Assembly (NCBI RefSeq): GCF_900113865.1
Contig: NZ_FOQY01000025.1
Span: 57,694 to 121,693, forward strand
DNA length: 64,000 nt
Reading direction: 5' to 3'
From: Streptosporangium canum
GTDB taxonomy: Bacteria; Actinomycetota; Actinomycetes; Streptosporangiales; Streptosporangiaceae
A program made the position numbers and the translations under genes. Numbering within the stretch: position 1 is the first letter of the stretch; each line of letters starts with the position of its first letter. The notes beneath the pieces are model-generated. The model ran no database searches. It was not told where the DNA came from and saw only the letters and a list, made by a program, of their open reading frames with translations. Of the stretch, positions 27,505 to 33,935 are shown piece after piece.

Positions 27505-28067
27505 TCCGCGGCCCCCGGCCCCCTGGTACGGCGCAGCGCGACGACGGTGGCGCCGCCCAGCACGACAAGGGCGGCGGCGATCCACAGCACCGCCATCCCG
27601 GCCCCGCCGTTCTGCGCGGCCTCGGCGGCCTGGGCACTCAGGTCGGGAGCCTGCGGCGCGGCGGCCGAGGAGGCCGGGGCCGGCTGGGACGCGGTGCCCG
27701 GGCCGGCGGCGGTCAGGGTGAAGGTGATCTTGCCGGCCACCGGATGGCCGTCGGAGGACAGGATGCGGTATCCCACGACGTACTGCCCGGCCGGCCCCAG
27801 GGGCCTGACGCCGACGCCGACCTCCTGGCTGTCGACGGCCGTCTTGCCGTCCTCCCAGCGGCTCCCGTCGGGACCGGTCACGCTGATCTGCGCGAAGCCC
27901 TGCCGTACCGGCTGGTCGAAGGTGAGTGTGATCTTCTCGGGCCCGGTGGCGAGCTGGGCGCCGTCCTTGGGGTCGCTGCCGATCAGTACGTTGTGGGCCT
28001 GCGCGGGGGTGACCACGCCGAGCAGCGCGGCACACGCGAACAGCAGGACCGTGAGTATCCGCCTCAC
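27501..28067 (-). CDS. copC: CopC-domain copper-binding protein with membrane anchor
   Basis: A 188-aa secreted and anchored protein. A signal peptide (RRILTVLLFACAALLGVVTP, then AQA) is followed directly by AHNVLIGSDPKDGAQL, the CopC start in which the mature N-terminal His binds Cu(II). The cupredoxin-like domain continues through GYRILSSDGHPVAGKITFTL, containing the second conserved D-G-H-P copper ligand region. A Pro/Ala linker and a C-terminal transmembrane helix (AVLWIAAALVVLGGATVVAL) tether it to the membrane. GTG 28067 is chosen because GGAAGG lies nine bases upstream and the signal peptide starts there. It forms an operon with copD. Confidence 0.9.
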   Translation of the reverse strand: MRRILTVLLFACAALLGVVTPAQAHNVLIGSDPKDGAQLATGPEKITLTFDQPVRQGFAQISVTGPDGSRWEDGKTAVDSQEVGVGVRPLGPAGQYVVGYRILSSDGHPVAGKITFTLTAAGPGTASQPAPASSAAAPQAPDLSAQAAEAAQNGGAGMAVLWIAAALVVLGGATVVALRRTRGPGAAE

Positions 28068-28237
28068 TGATCGTGGCCTTCCATTGGGTTCTCCATGACC
28101 TGGCCATGCTCCCATCACCGCCTCGCGCCCGGGGAATCGAGTGAGCCCGTACCCGGGTGCGCGCCGGTCCGCCGGCGGTCCCCCCCGGGGACGGTCCCGC
28201 GGTCCGGGAGCATCCGGGCCGCGGCACGCGAACGCGC

Positions 28238-28276
28238 CGGCGCCCGGCCGCGTCGGTGGGATGCGGCCGGGCGCCG
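28238..28276 (-). terminator. strong hairpin downstream of the CBM fragment
   Basis: A perfect 14-bp G/C stem (28238-28251 with 28263-28276) around an 11-nt loop lies 30 bp beyond the stop of the carbohydrate-binding fragment. It was probably the terminator of the original secreted-enzyme gene. The rest of 28071-28305 shows no gene. Confidence 0.7.
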
Positions 28277-28305
28277 GGGTGTCCGGCGGAATCAGGGGAC
28301 GGGGC

Positions 28306-28473
28306 TCAGCTCAGGCGCAGCCAGAGGGCCGGGACGTTCGAGGGCTCCCAGCCCGCGGAGGCGGTGTGGGGCTGGCGGCACTCGTAGTCGGCGCCGGAGT
28401 GGGAGACCCGGGTGCCGGTGGTGTAGGCGGTGCCCGCCTTCCAGGCGGGGTAGGCGCCGGTGGGGGTGACCGT
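28306..28473 (-). pseudogene. orphaned C-terminal carbohydrate-binding module of a secreted enzyme
   Basis: The last 55 codons before the stop encode a chitin/cellulose-binding module of the CBM5/12 type: AYPAWKAGTAYTTGTRVSHS followed by GADYECRQPHTASAGWEP and NVPALW, preceded by a TVTPTG linker. Such modules close secreted chitinases and related enzymes. Here it is fused in frame to a transposase-associated TnpB sequence. The signal peptide that should belong to it lies about 1.7 kb away on the other side of the insertion element (30020-30148, same strand). The catalytic part of the enzyme is missing. Confidence 0.75.
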
Positions 28474-29460
28474 GCGACCCCATGCCTGGCCGGTGACGGC
28501 GCGGTTCAGTCCTGCCTTCTGCCTCACGTTCCGGCCGGGTTGTTCGATCGTGCCCTTGGCGGAACGGACCATGTTCGTAATCTTCAGATCCTCCACCACG
28601 ACCACGCTGAAGGTGTCAGCGAGTTCGGTGGTGGTCTGGTGCTGCCAGTTAACCGCTCGGCGCTTGGCTGTCGCGCGGAGCCTGGCTATCCGGTCATAGG
28701 TGCGTGTCAGCCGATGAGAGGTCCGCTGTCCGGGGGGACGGGCAGCACGCCGGCGAGCGGATCTCTTCTCCAGGCGGCGCAGGTGTTCACGCTCACCGCG
28801 GGTGAGCCAGGGGCCGTGCTCACGCGTGGTCTGGTCCGACAGCGCCAAGGCGACGGTGATCCCCCGGTCGATCCCCACGACCGGACCGGGATGGGTGTCC
28901 ATGACCGCAGCGGCCATGGTCTGGGTCCGGAACACGATCTGCCAGCCGGAGGCGTCCTTGACCAGCCGGGCTCCGGTGATCCGCCCGGCCGGGCCGCCCT
29001 TGGTGACGCCGGGCAGGTCCTTGGTCCACCGAAACCGCACCCGTCCGATCTTGGGCAGGTTGACCGCGCCCCACCGCCGGTTGACCCGCTTGATCTGCAG
29101 GTCTCGTGCCTGGGGCACATCGACTGCCGGCCGGGATCGGAGTCGGGCCTTGGACGTCGGGCGTTTGGCGGGGTGATCGGGGTTGAAGAAGTTCACCCAC
29201 GCCTGCCGGTAGGTCTTCAACACCGCCTGAGCCGCCTGGGCGGGCAGTTGGCCCATCCAGTCGATCTCACGGCGAGCCGCCCGGATCGCCTCGTCGCACT
29301 CCTTCACCGTCGCGAATCGGCCCTGCCGGAAGGTGAAGTACTCGTGCAGCAGGTTTCACAGTGCGCGGGCGGTGTGCGCCTGTCCGTCCAGCACCGCCAC
29401 CTGGGCCGCGCTCAGCTCCAGGCGGGCCACATGCGCCCGCGTCCGCTTCACCTTCTCCAC
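28474..29460 (-). pseudogene. tnpB: broken tnpB of an IS200/IS605-family element
   Basis: This is a TnpB (RNA-guided nuclease, OrfB) gene with two lesions. Read from GTG 29460, the frame VEKVKRTRAHVARLELSAAQ leads to HTARAL and then a TGA (29358-29356) where relatives have Trp in A-R-A-L-W-N-L-L-H-E-Y. The frame then continues through the RuvC-like segment VVGIDRGITVALALS and FSVVVVEDLKITNM to KAGLNRAVTGQAWGR. There it stops being TnpB and becomes a carbohydrate-binding module. The last RuvC motif and zinc finger are lost, so the protein is inactive. It is divergent from tnpA, the IS605 layout. Confidence 0.85.
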
Positions 29461-29483
29461 ACCCTGATCGTATCGTTTGGTTT

Positions 29484-29912
29484 ATGTCACCGAGATGGAA
29501 ACCGAACCCCGAGGTGCGCACCGGGCGACACGTCGTCTACCACCTCCATGCCCATTTGGTGTTCGTCACCAAATACCGGCGTGGGGCCTTCACCGACCCG
29601 ATGCTGGTCCGATGCGAACAGATCATGCGGGAGGTCTGCGCCGACTTCGAGGTCGAACTTCGCGAGTTCAACGGCGAGGACGACCACGTCCACCTGCTGG
29701 TCCACTACCCGCCCAAGGTCGCCTTGTCCAAGCTGGTCAACTCGCTGAAGGGGGTCTCGGCTCGGATGCTGCGCAAGGAGTTCGGCGCCCACGTCCGCAT
29801 GCACCTGTGGGGTGAGCGTTTCTGGTCCGGTTCCTACTTCGCCGGGTCGGTTGGCGGGGCCCCGCTGAGTGTCCTCAAGCAGTACATCGAGCAGCAGAAA
29901 CGGCCGGTCTGA
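29484..29912 (+). CDS. tnpA: IS200/IS605 TnpA Y1 transposase
   Basis: A 142-aa HUH-type single-strand transposase. The pattern YHLHAHLVFVTKYRR near the start, the HUH pair H68-x-H70 in DDHVHLLVHYPP, the segment LVNSLKGVSARMLRKEF, and the C-terminal catalytic Tyr134 in VLKQYIEQQ are all present and unbroken. It cuts and joins single-stranded DNA at hairpin ends during peel-and-paste transposition. The ATG at 29484 begins the conserved protein; longer in-frame starts are not conserved. The gene looks intact although its partner tnpB and one element end are lost, so it could still act on related copies elsewhere. Confidence 0.92.
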   Translation: MSPRWKPNPEVRTGRHVVYHLHAHLVFVTKYRRGAFTDPMLVRCEQIMREVCADFEVELREFNGEDDHVHLLVHYPPKVALSKLVNSLKGVSARMLRKEFGAHVRMHLWGERFWSGSYFAGSVGGAPLSVLKQYIEQQKRPV

Positions 29913-29987
29913 TCGGGGTGGACGCCGCCTCGCCTGGCGGCGAACCGGCTGTTCTTGCCCCGCTACGCGGGACAGTCCGCTTCACCC

Positions 29988-30003
29988 CCGGCCTGAAGGC
30001 CGG
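29988..30003. repeat. IS200/IS605 subterminal hairpin
   Basis: CCGGCC-tgaa-GGCCGG (29988-30003) is a 6-bp hairpin just inside the tnpA-side end, of the kind TnpA recognises in single-stranded form. Bases 29913-29987, between tnpA and the hairpin, hold no gene. Confidence 0.7.
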
Positions 30004-30019
30004 AGCACTACGGACGAAC

Positions 30020-30148
30020 CCGGTAGAGGCCGTCCGGGCGGCAGGTCTTGTCGTCGGACGCGGCGGCGGCCGTGCCGGCGAGCGCGCCTGCGATCAGGGC
30101 GAGGGCCGCGCCGGCCGCCGCGAGGCCGGCGCGTAGACGTGAGGACAT
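30020..30148 (-). pseudogene. signal peptide and N-terminus of a disrupted secreted enzyme
   Basis: An ATG at 30148 with GGAGG ten bases upstream starts a classic signal peptide (MSSRLRAGLAAAGAALALIA, then GALAGTAAAA) followed by SDDKTCRPDGLYR. There the host frame is cut by the insertion element, and the hybrid frame ends after three more codons at 30008. Secreted chitinases of actinomycetes, as I recall, often begin their mature part with a C-R-P-D-G-L-Y segment. The matching C-terminal binding module is found at 28306-28473. Together they suggest a chitinase-like gene that lost its catalytic domain. Confidence 0.65.
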
Positions 30149-30246
30149 GGAGCAGCTACCTCCGAGGTGAGGAAACATAGCCGTGATCCCGCCCCCCACG
30201 GGTTATTGAACGGGAAACTATGCGCATCCACCAGGCAGGTCAACGC

Positions 30247-30265
30247 TTTCTTTTAAGAAACTTTC
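30247..30265. promoter_or_regulatory. candidate operator upstream of the disrupted secreted-enzyme gene
   Basis: In the 163-bp gap between the E2 gene and the signal-peptide remnant, TTTCTT-tt-AAGAAA (30247-30260) is a perfect inverted repeat. It overlaps GAAACTTTC (30257-30265). The same GAAA(C/G)TTTC core recurs at the LacI gene and GH5 promoters near 54 kb. Regulation by a LacI-type sugar repressor is an inference from the shared core. Confidence 0.4.
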
Positions 30266-30311
30266 CTGATGATTAATAGGCGTGCGGCCGTGGCGGAGGG
30301 GGGAGATGCGC

Positions 30312-31508
30312 TCACCGCTCGCAGGCGCCGTCGCCGGGGCTCTCCAGCGCGGTCCTGAGCGCGCCGAGGAACTCGGCCGAATCGCGGCCGTTGACGAACC
30401 GATGGTCGTAGGCGAGGCCCAGCATGATCACCTTCCGTACGGCGAAGCCGCCGTCGCGGGTCTCCACGACCTCCGGACGCGGCGCGGCGAGCGACAGCGC
30501 GCAGGTCTGGCCGGGGAAGACGACGGGGACGGCCATGACGACGGCGGCGTCGGTGTGCAGGGTGAGCATGATGTTGCCGCCCTGGAGGTCCTGCTCCCGG
30601 AAGGTCCCGTCCAGCGCGGCCCGGCGGAACCGGGTGAGGTCGTCGGCGATCTCCCCGAGCGGGCGGCGCCCCGCGTCCCGCACCACCGGCACGACCATCC
30701 CCCCGCCGACGTCGACGGTCACGCCGACCTCGGCGGACACGGCCCGGCGGGCGCGACGGCCGTCGACGGGCGTGGCGAAACACAGGGGGAAGCGGTCGAG
30801 CAGCCTGCCGGTCGCCCGCACCAGCAGTTCGGGCAGGCCGATGAGGACGCGCAGCCGCCTGGTCTCCTGCCGGGCGAACCCGAGCGCGTCCGTCACATCG
30901 ACCCTCATGACGGTGAAGGCCGAGGGGATGTCGCGATGGGATTCCTCGACGACCTCGGCGACCCGCCGCTGGGCCCGGGACGGCTCGATCAGGCCGGAGC
31001 CCTCCGGGATCGTCCGGGAGGCGGCCGGGCCGCAGGCCCGCCCCGGGGCGATCGTGGGCAGGGTGACGCTCACCGGATTGCCCGGCCCGGCCCAAGGGGC
31101 GAGGAGGGACTCCAGGTCGGCCCGCCGGACCACCTTCCTGCCGAGGGCGCGCACCTGCTCCATGGAGATGCCGCGCTCGTCCATCAGCCGCAGGGCCGGC
31201 GCCGTGACGACGACCTCATGGTCCGGGGTCGCCGGGGAGGCCCCGTGTTCCGCCGCGGAGGAGGGGGGCGCCTCGCCGTCGGCCAGCAGCCGGGCGATCA
31301 CCTGGCCGGGAGCGCATTCGGCGCCCGCCTCCAGCAGGCACAGCAGCGTCCCGTCCTCCTCGGCGACCAGTTCCTCGGCGGCCTTGGAGGTCTCCAGCAC
31401 CACCAGCGGCTCCCCGGCCCGTACGGTCTGGCCGTCCTTGGCCGCCCACTCCACCAGCAGGTAGACGGTGTCGTTGTTGTTGAGCTTGGGCACCCGGATC
31501 TCGGTCAA
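30312..31508 (-). CDS. dihydrolipoamide acyltransferase (E2) of a 2-oxoacid dehydrogenase
   Basis: A 398-aa E2 subunit. Residues 1-75 are a lipoyl domain with the lipoylated Lys43 in LETSKAAEELVAEEDG. A peripheral subunit-binding domain follows at ~105-145 (APALRLMDERGISMEQVRAL). The C-terminal catalytic acyltransferase domain ends with the active-site AYDHRFVNGRDSAEF (His ~369). E2 transfers the acyl group made by E1 to CoA. The TTG start (31508) overlaps the E1beta stop as TTGA, showing tight coupling. No E3 gene is present, so a housekeeping lipoamide dehydrogenase must be shared. The 2-oxoacid is not identifiable; pyruvate, acetoin or branched-chain substrates are all possible. Confidence 0.9.
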   Translation of the reverse strand: MTEIRVPKLNNNDTVYLLVEWAAKDGQTVRAGEPLVVLETSKAAEELVAEEDGTLLCLLEAGAECAPGQVIARLLADGEAPPSSAAEHGASPATPDHEVVVTAPALRLMDERGISMEQVRALGRKVVRRADLESLLAPWAGPGNPVSVTLPTIAPGRACGPAASRTIPEGSGLIEPSRAQRRVAEVVEESHRDIPSAFTVMRVDVTDALGFARQETRRLRVLIGLPELLVRATGRLLDRFPLCFATPVDGRRARRAVSAEVGVTVDVGGGMVVPVVRDAGRRPLGEIADDLTRFRRAALDGTFREQDLQGGNIMLTLHTDAAVVMAVPVVFPGQTCALSLAAPRPEVVETRDGGFAVRKVIMLGLAYDHRFVNGRDSAEFLGALRTALESPGDGACER

Positions 31509-32491
31509 GACAGGGCCTCCACGATCGTGTGCCGGATCCGGCCGGGCTGGACGAGCACCTCGCGCTCCAGGTGGGGCGCGGCCGGGATGACGCTGTCGGC
31601 CGCGCTGATCAGGCCGATGGGGCGGCGCAGGGTGGACCAGAGCCGGGGGTAGAGCAGCCGCGCGACCTCCGCCCCCCAGGTCCCGCCCTCCGAGCCGTCC
31701 TCGACGACGCACACGTGCCGGGCGCGCTCCAGGCCGGGGAGGCCGGGGAGCGGGTGGAGCCGGGCGGGCACCAGCAGCTCGCAGGCCAGGTCCTCCTCCA
31801 GGAGCAGCTCGCGCATGGCCGCGAGCGCCCGGTGGGTCATGCCGCCGTGGGCGATCAGCGTGCAGTCGGGCTCGGTCACGCCGTCGAGGAAGACCCGGGC
31901 GACGCCGCCGGCGAGCTCGTAGCGGAACAGGTCGTCCACGACCCCGCCGGAGTACATCCGCCGGGTGTAGAGGACCTTGTCCTCGAAGAACAGGCAGGGC
32001 TGCCCGAGCGCGAACATCCGGGCGAACAGCTCGCCCGCGTCGTGGAAGGGGGTCATCTCGAACAGCGACAGGCCCGGGACGCCGATGAAGTGCTTCTGCG
32101 GGCTCTGGCTGTGGGTGGGGCCGTAGCCGCGGTTGCCCCCCGAGGGGCAGCGGACGACCAGCGGGATCGGCACGGGCCTGCCGTACATGGAGGTGGACTT
32201 GGCGGCGAAGTTCACGAGCTGGTCGAAGGCGAGCGCGGCGAAGTCGGCGAACATGATCTCGACGACGGCCCTGTCACCGGCCAGGGCGAGGCCGGCCCCG
32301 ACCCCGGTGAGCGCGCCCTCGCTCAGCGGGGTGGAGCGCACGCGGTCGCCGAACCTGGTGGACAGACCCCTGGTGACCTTGAAGGCCCCGCCGTACGGGT
32401 CGGAGACGTCCTCGCCGAGCACGTGCACGCGCGGGTCGGCCTCCATCAGGTCGTGCAGGGCCTGGTTGAGGTGCTCCGAGACGCGGGTCAC
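31505..32491 (-). CDS. 2-oxoacid dehydrogenase E1 component, beta subunit
   Basis: A 328-aa transketolase-like pyrimidine-binding subunit. Family features include VHVLGEDVSDPYGGAFKVTR and the STPLSEGALTGVGAGLALAG segment with the Glu that activates thiamine diphosphate. VVEIMFADFAALAFDQLVN, the PVVRCPSGG-like segment and a C-terminal transketolase domain with VCVVEDGSEGGTWGAEV are also present. It pairs with E1alpha as a heterotetramer to decarboxylate a 2-oxoacid and acylate lipoyl-E2. GTG 32491 overlaps the E1alpha stop (GTGA). A longer open frame upstream is not coding for this protein. Confidence 0.9.
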   Translation of the reverse strand: MTRVSEHLNQALHDLMEADPRVHVLGEDVSDPYGGAFKVTRGLSTRFGDRVRSTPLSEGALTGVGAGLALAGDRAVVEIMFADFAALAFDQLVNFAAKSTSMYGRPVPIPLVVRCPSGGNRGYGPTHSQSPQKHFIGVPGLSLFEMTPFHDAGELFARMFALGQPCLFFEDKVLYTRRMYSGGVVDDLFRYELAGGVARVFLDGVTEPDCTLIAHGGMTHRALAAMRELLLEEDLACELLVPARLHPLPGLPGLERARHVCVVEDGSEGGTWGAEVARLLYPRLWSTLRRPIGLISAADSVIPAAPHLEREVLVQPGRIRHTIVEALS

Positions 32492-33417
32492 CGCCGCTCC
32501 CACACCGACGGAGGGCGGGCCGTGACCTCGGCGGCGATCCGCTCGACCAGCTCGCGCCGCTCCCGGTCGAGGCGGTCGAAGGGGTCGGGGAACATCCGCG
32601 CGTAGCGGGCGTACCAGTCGTGGTCGCCCGCCCGCGCGATCTCCTCGGGGGGCCTGGTGTCGTCGCCCTTGCTGTGCGGGCCGAGCCGGTGGGTGACGAA
32701 CTCGGCGACCAGCGGCCGGCCGTCCCCGCGGACCACCGCGACGAGGGGGGCCAGCTCGGCGCGGATCTCGTCGACCTCGGTGGACGTCATGCGGTGGTGC
32801 AGGACGTCGAAGGCGGCGGCGCGGGCCGCGATGTCGCCGGACATCTGCGCGGAGGTCGGGGTCGACTGGGCGATCCCGTTGTTCTCGACGACGACCAGCA
32901 GCGGCACCCGCCAGAGCTGGGCCATGTTGAGCGCCTCGTAGACCGAGCCCTCGCCCCAGGTGCCGTCGCCGATGTAGGCGCAGGCCAGAGCGCCGCTCCC
33001 CTTCAGCGTGAGCGCCACGCCGACCGCGACCGGGAGGCTCTCGCCCTGGACCCCGGTGGACAGGAAGCGCCGGTGGTAGATGTGCTGGCTGCCGCCGACC
33101 CCCGCGCAGAGCGCGCCCTCGCGGCCCATGATCTCCGCGAGGAGCCCGTACGGCTCGGCGTGCCGGGCGAGGAAGTGGCCGTGGCCGCGGTGGTTGCTGA
33201 AGACGTGGTCGTCCGCCTGGAGCAGCGGCTTCAGCGCCACCGGGATGTACTCCTGTCCCAGGCAGGTGTGGGTCGTCCCGCTGAGCTCGCCCGCCTCGAA
33301 GAGCCTGAGCAGGGTGAGTTCGAAATGCCGGATGAGGAGGAGGAGTTCCAGGTCCTCGTCCGCCGGTGGGGACGGTGCGTTCCGCATGCCCGCGGGCGTG
33401 GGGACGGTGACGATCAC
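32488..33417 (-). CDS. 2-oxoacid dehydrogenase E1 component, alpha subunit
   Basis: A 309-aa thiamine-diphosphate-binding E1alpha subunit. It has the entrance motif HTCLGQEYIPVALKPLLQ, SNHRGHGHFLARH, and the thiamine motif GDGTWGEG...VENNG (G-D-G to N-N). The serine-bearing loop sequence is GPHSKGDDTRPPEE. GTG 33417 is chosen because AGGAG lies seven bases upstream. The longer ATG at 33480 would lie inside the CebR-type operator and downstream promoter region, so it is rejected. First gene of the E1alpha-E1beta-E2 operon, which is divergent from the NRPS operon and shares its operator type. It could supply an acyl-CoA starter to that pathway (inference). Confidence 0.9.
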   Translation of the reverse strand: MIVTVPTPAGMRNAPSPPADEDLELLLLIRHFELTLLRLFEAGELSGTTHTCLGQEYIPVALKPLLQADDHVFSNHRGHGHFLARHAEPYGLLAEIMGREGALCAGVGGSQHIYHRRFLSTGVQGESLPVAVGVALTLKGSGALACAYIGDGTWGEGSVYEALNMAQLWRVPLLVVVENNGIAQSTPTSAQMSGDIAARAAAFDVLHHRMTSTEVDEIRAELAPLVAVVRGDGRPLVAEFVTHRLGPHSKGDDTRPPEEIARAGDHDWYARYARMFPDPFDRLDRERRELVERIAAEVTARPPSVWERR

Positions 33418-33479
33418 GTGTGCGCTCCTGGCGTCGGCGACCGGGGTGAAACGCTCGGCCGCAGGACATCGACACGACA

Positions 33480-33526
33480 TGGGAGCGCTCCCACCGGAGC
33501 GTAGGAGTCACCGGGATCACTGTCAA
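33480..33526 (-). promoter_or_regulatory. promoter with perfect CebR/CelR-type operator (E1/E2 operon)
   Basis: On the minus strand TTGACA (33526-33521), a 17-bp spacer and TACGCT (33503-33498) form a strong promoter. The perfect 14-bp palindrome TGGGAGCGCTCCCA (33480-33493) covers the predicted start of transcription (~33491). This is the published consensus for CebR/CelR repressors of cellulose/cellobiose genes. It lies 62 bp before the GTG start codon. Confidence 0.8.
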
Positions 33527-33605
33527 TGAGGAAATTAGTGACCGCGTCCTACGGAAAGCCGGTAAATGCACTTCTATCTGCGGAGATTTGCTAACCGCCA
33601 GAATG

Positions 33606-33691
33606 TTTCGGTTGAGCACGGCCGAAAACAACTCCGAAACCTTGACGAATTTGGCGCGTGATCTCTAGCCTCCTCCGTGGGAGCGTTCCCA
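33606..33691 (+). promoter_or_regulatory. NRPS operon promoter with CebR/CelR-type operator
   Basis: TTGACG (33642-33647), an 18-bp spacer and TAGCCT (33666-33671) form a good promoter. TGGGAGCGTTCCCA (33678-33691), one mismatch from the CebR/CelR consensus palindrome, covers the predicted transcription start. Just upstream, TTTCGG (33606-33611) and CCGAAA (33622-33627) form an inverted repeat with a 10-bp centre, a possible activator or second regulator site. Confidence 0.75.
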
Positions 33692-33935
33692 TATCGCCGT
33701 GCCTCTCCGCACGGCAGAAGTACCGCTCAGGCGGGCGCCGCCGTCCCGCCGGAGCGTCCGCACCTCTCGGCGCTGGGAGGAATCCCGCGCCGCGCCCGTC
33801 CTCACGTCACCGGATCGGGCCCGCCCTCGGGCGGCCCGCTCCGGACGGTCGTCATGGAGCCGCCCACGAGGGCGATCCCCTTCACCACCGCCAGGGAACG
33901 CACGCCGGTTCCCCTCCCGCCAGCACGGAGGCGTC
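33692..33935 (+). other. long untranslated leader of the NRPS operon
   Basis: The stretch from the predicted transcription start (~33678) to the NRPS start codon is about 255 nt with no convincing gene. It starts with a 7-bp hairpin (33696-33715, loop CTCTCC). Frames that open here (for example from 33699) give Arg/Ser/Pro-rich, non-NRPS-like sequence and are not taken as coding. Confidence 0.5.

Larger units (their letters stand above)
28474..30013. mobile_element. IS200/IS605-family insertion element, one end deleted
   Basis: The element has divergent tnpA (29484-29912, +) and tnpB remnant (28474-29460, -). Its tnpA-side end carries the family's subterminal hairpin at 29988-30003 and joins host sequence between about 30008 and 30020. 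The tnpB-side end is gone: tnpB runs straight into host sequence near 28473. That end would also have held the guide-RNA region. The copy should not be able to move by itself. The boundaries are estimates from where the coding sequences break. Confidence 0.8.

Noticed and set aside
33418..33480. Longer N-terminus of E1alpha from ATG 33480
   Set aside because: The ATG lies inside the predicted operator and transcription start; GTG 33417 has a strong ribosome binding site.
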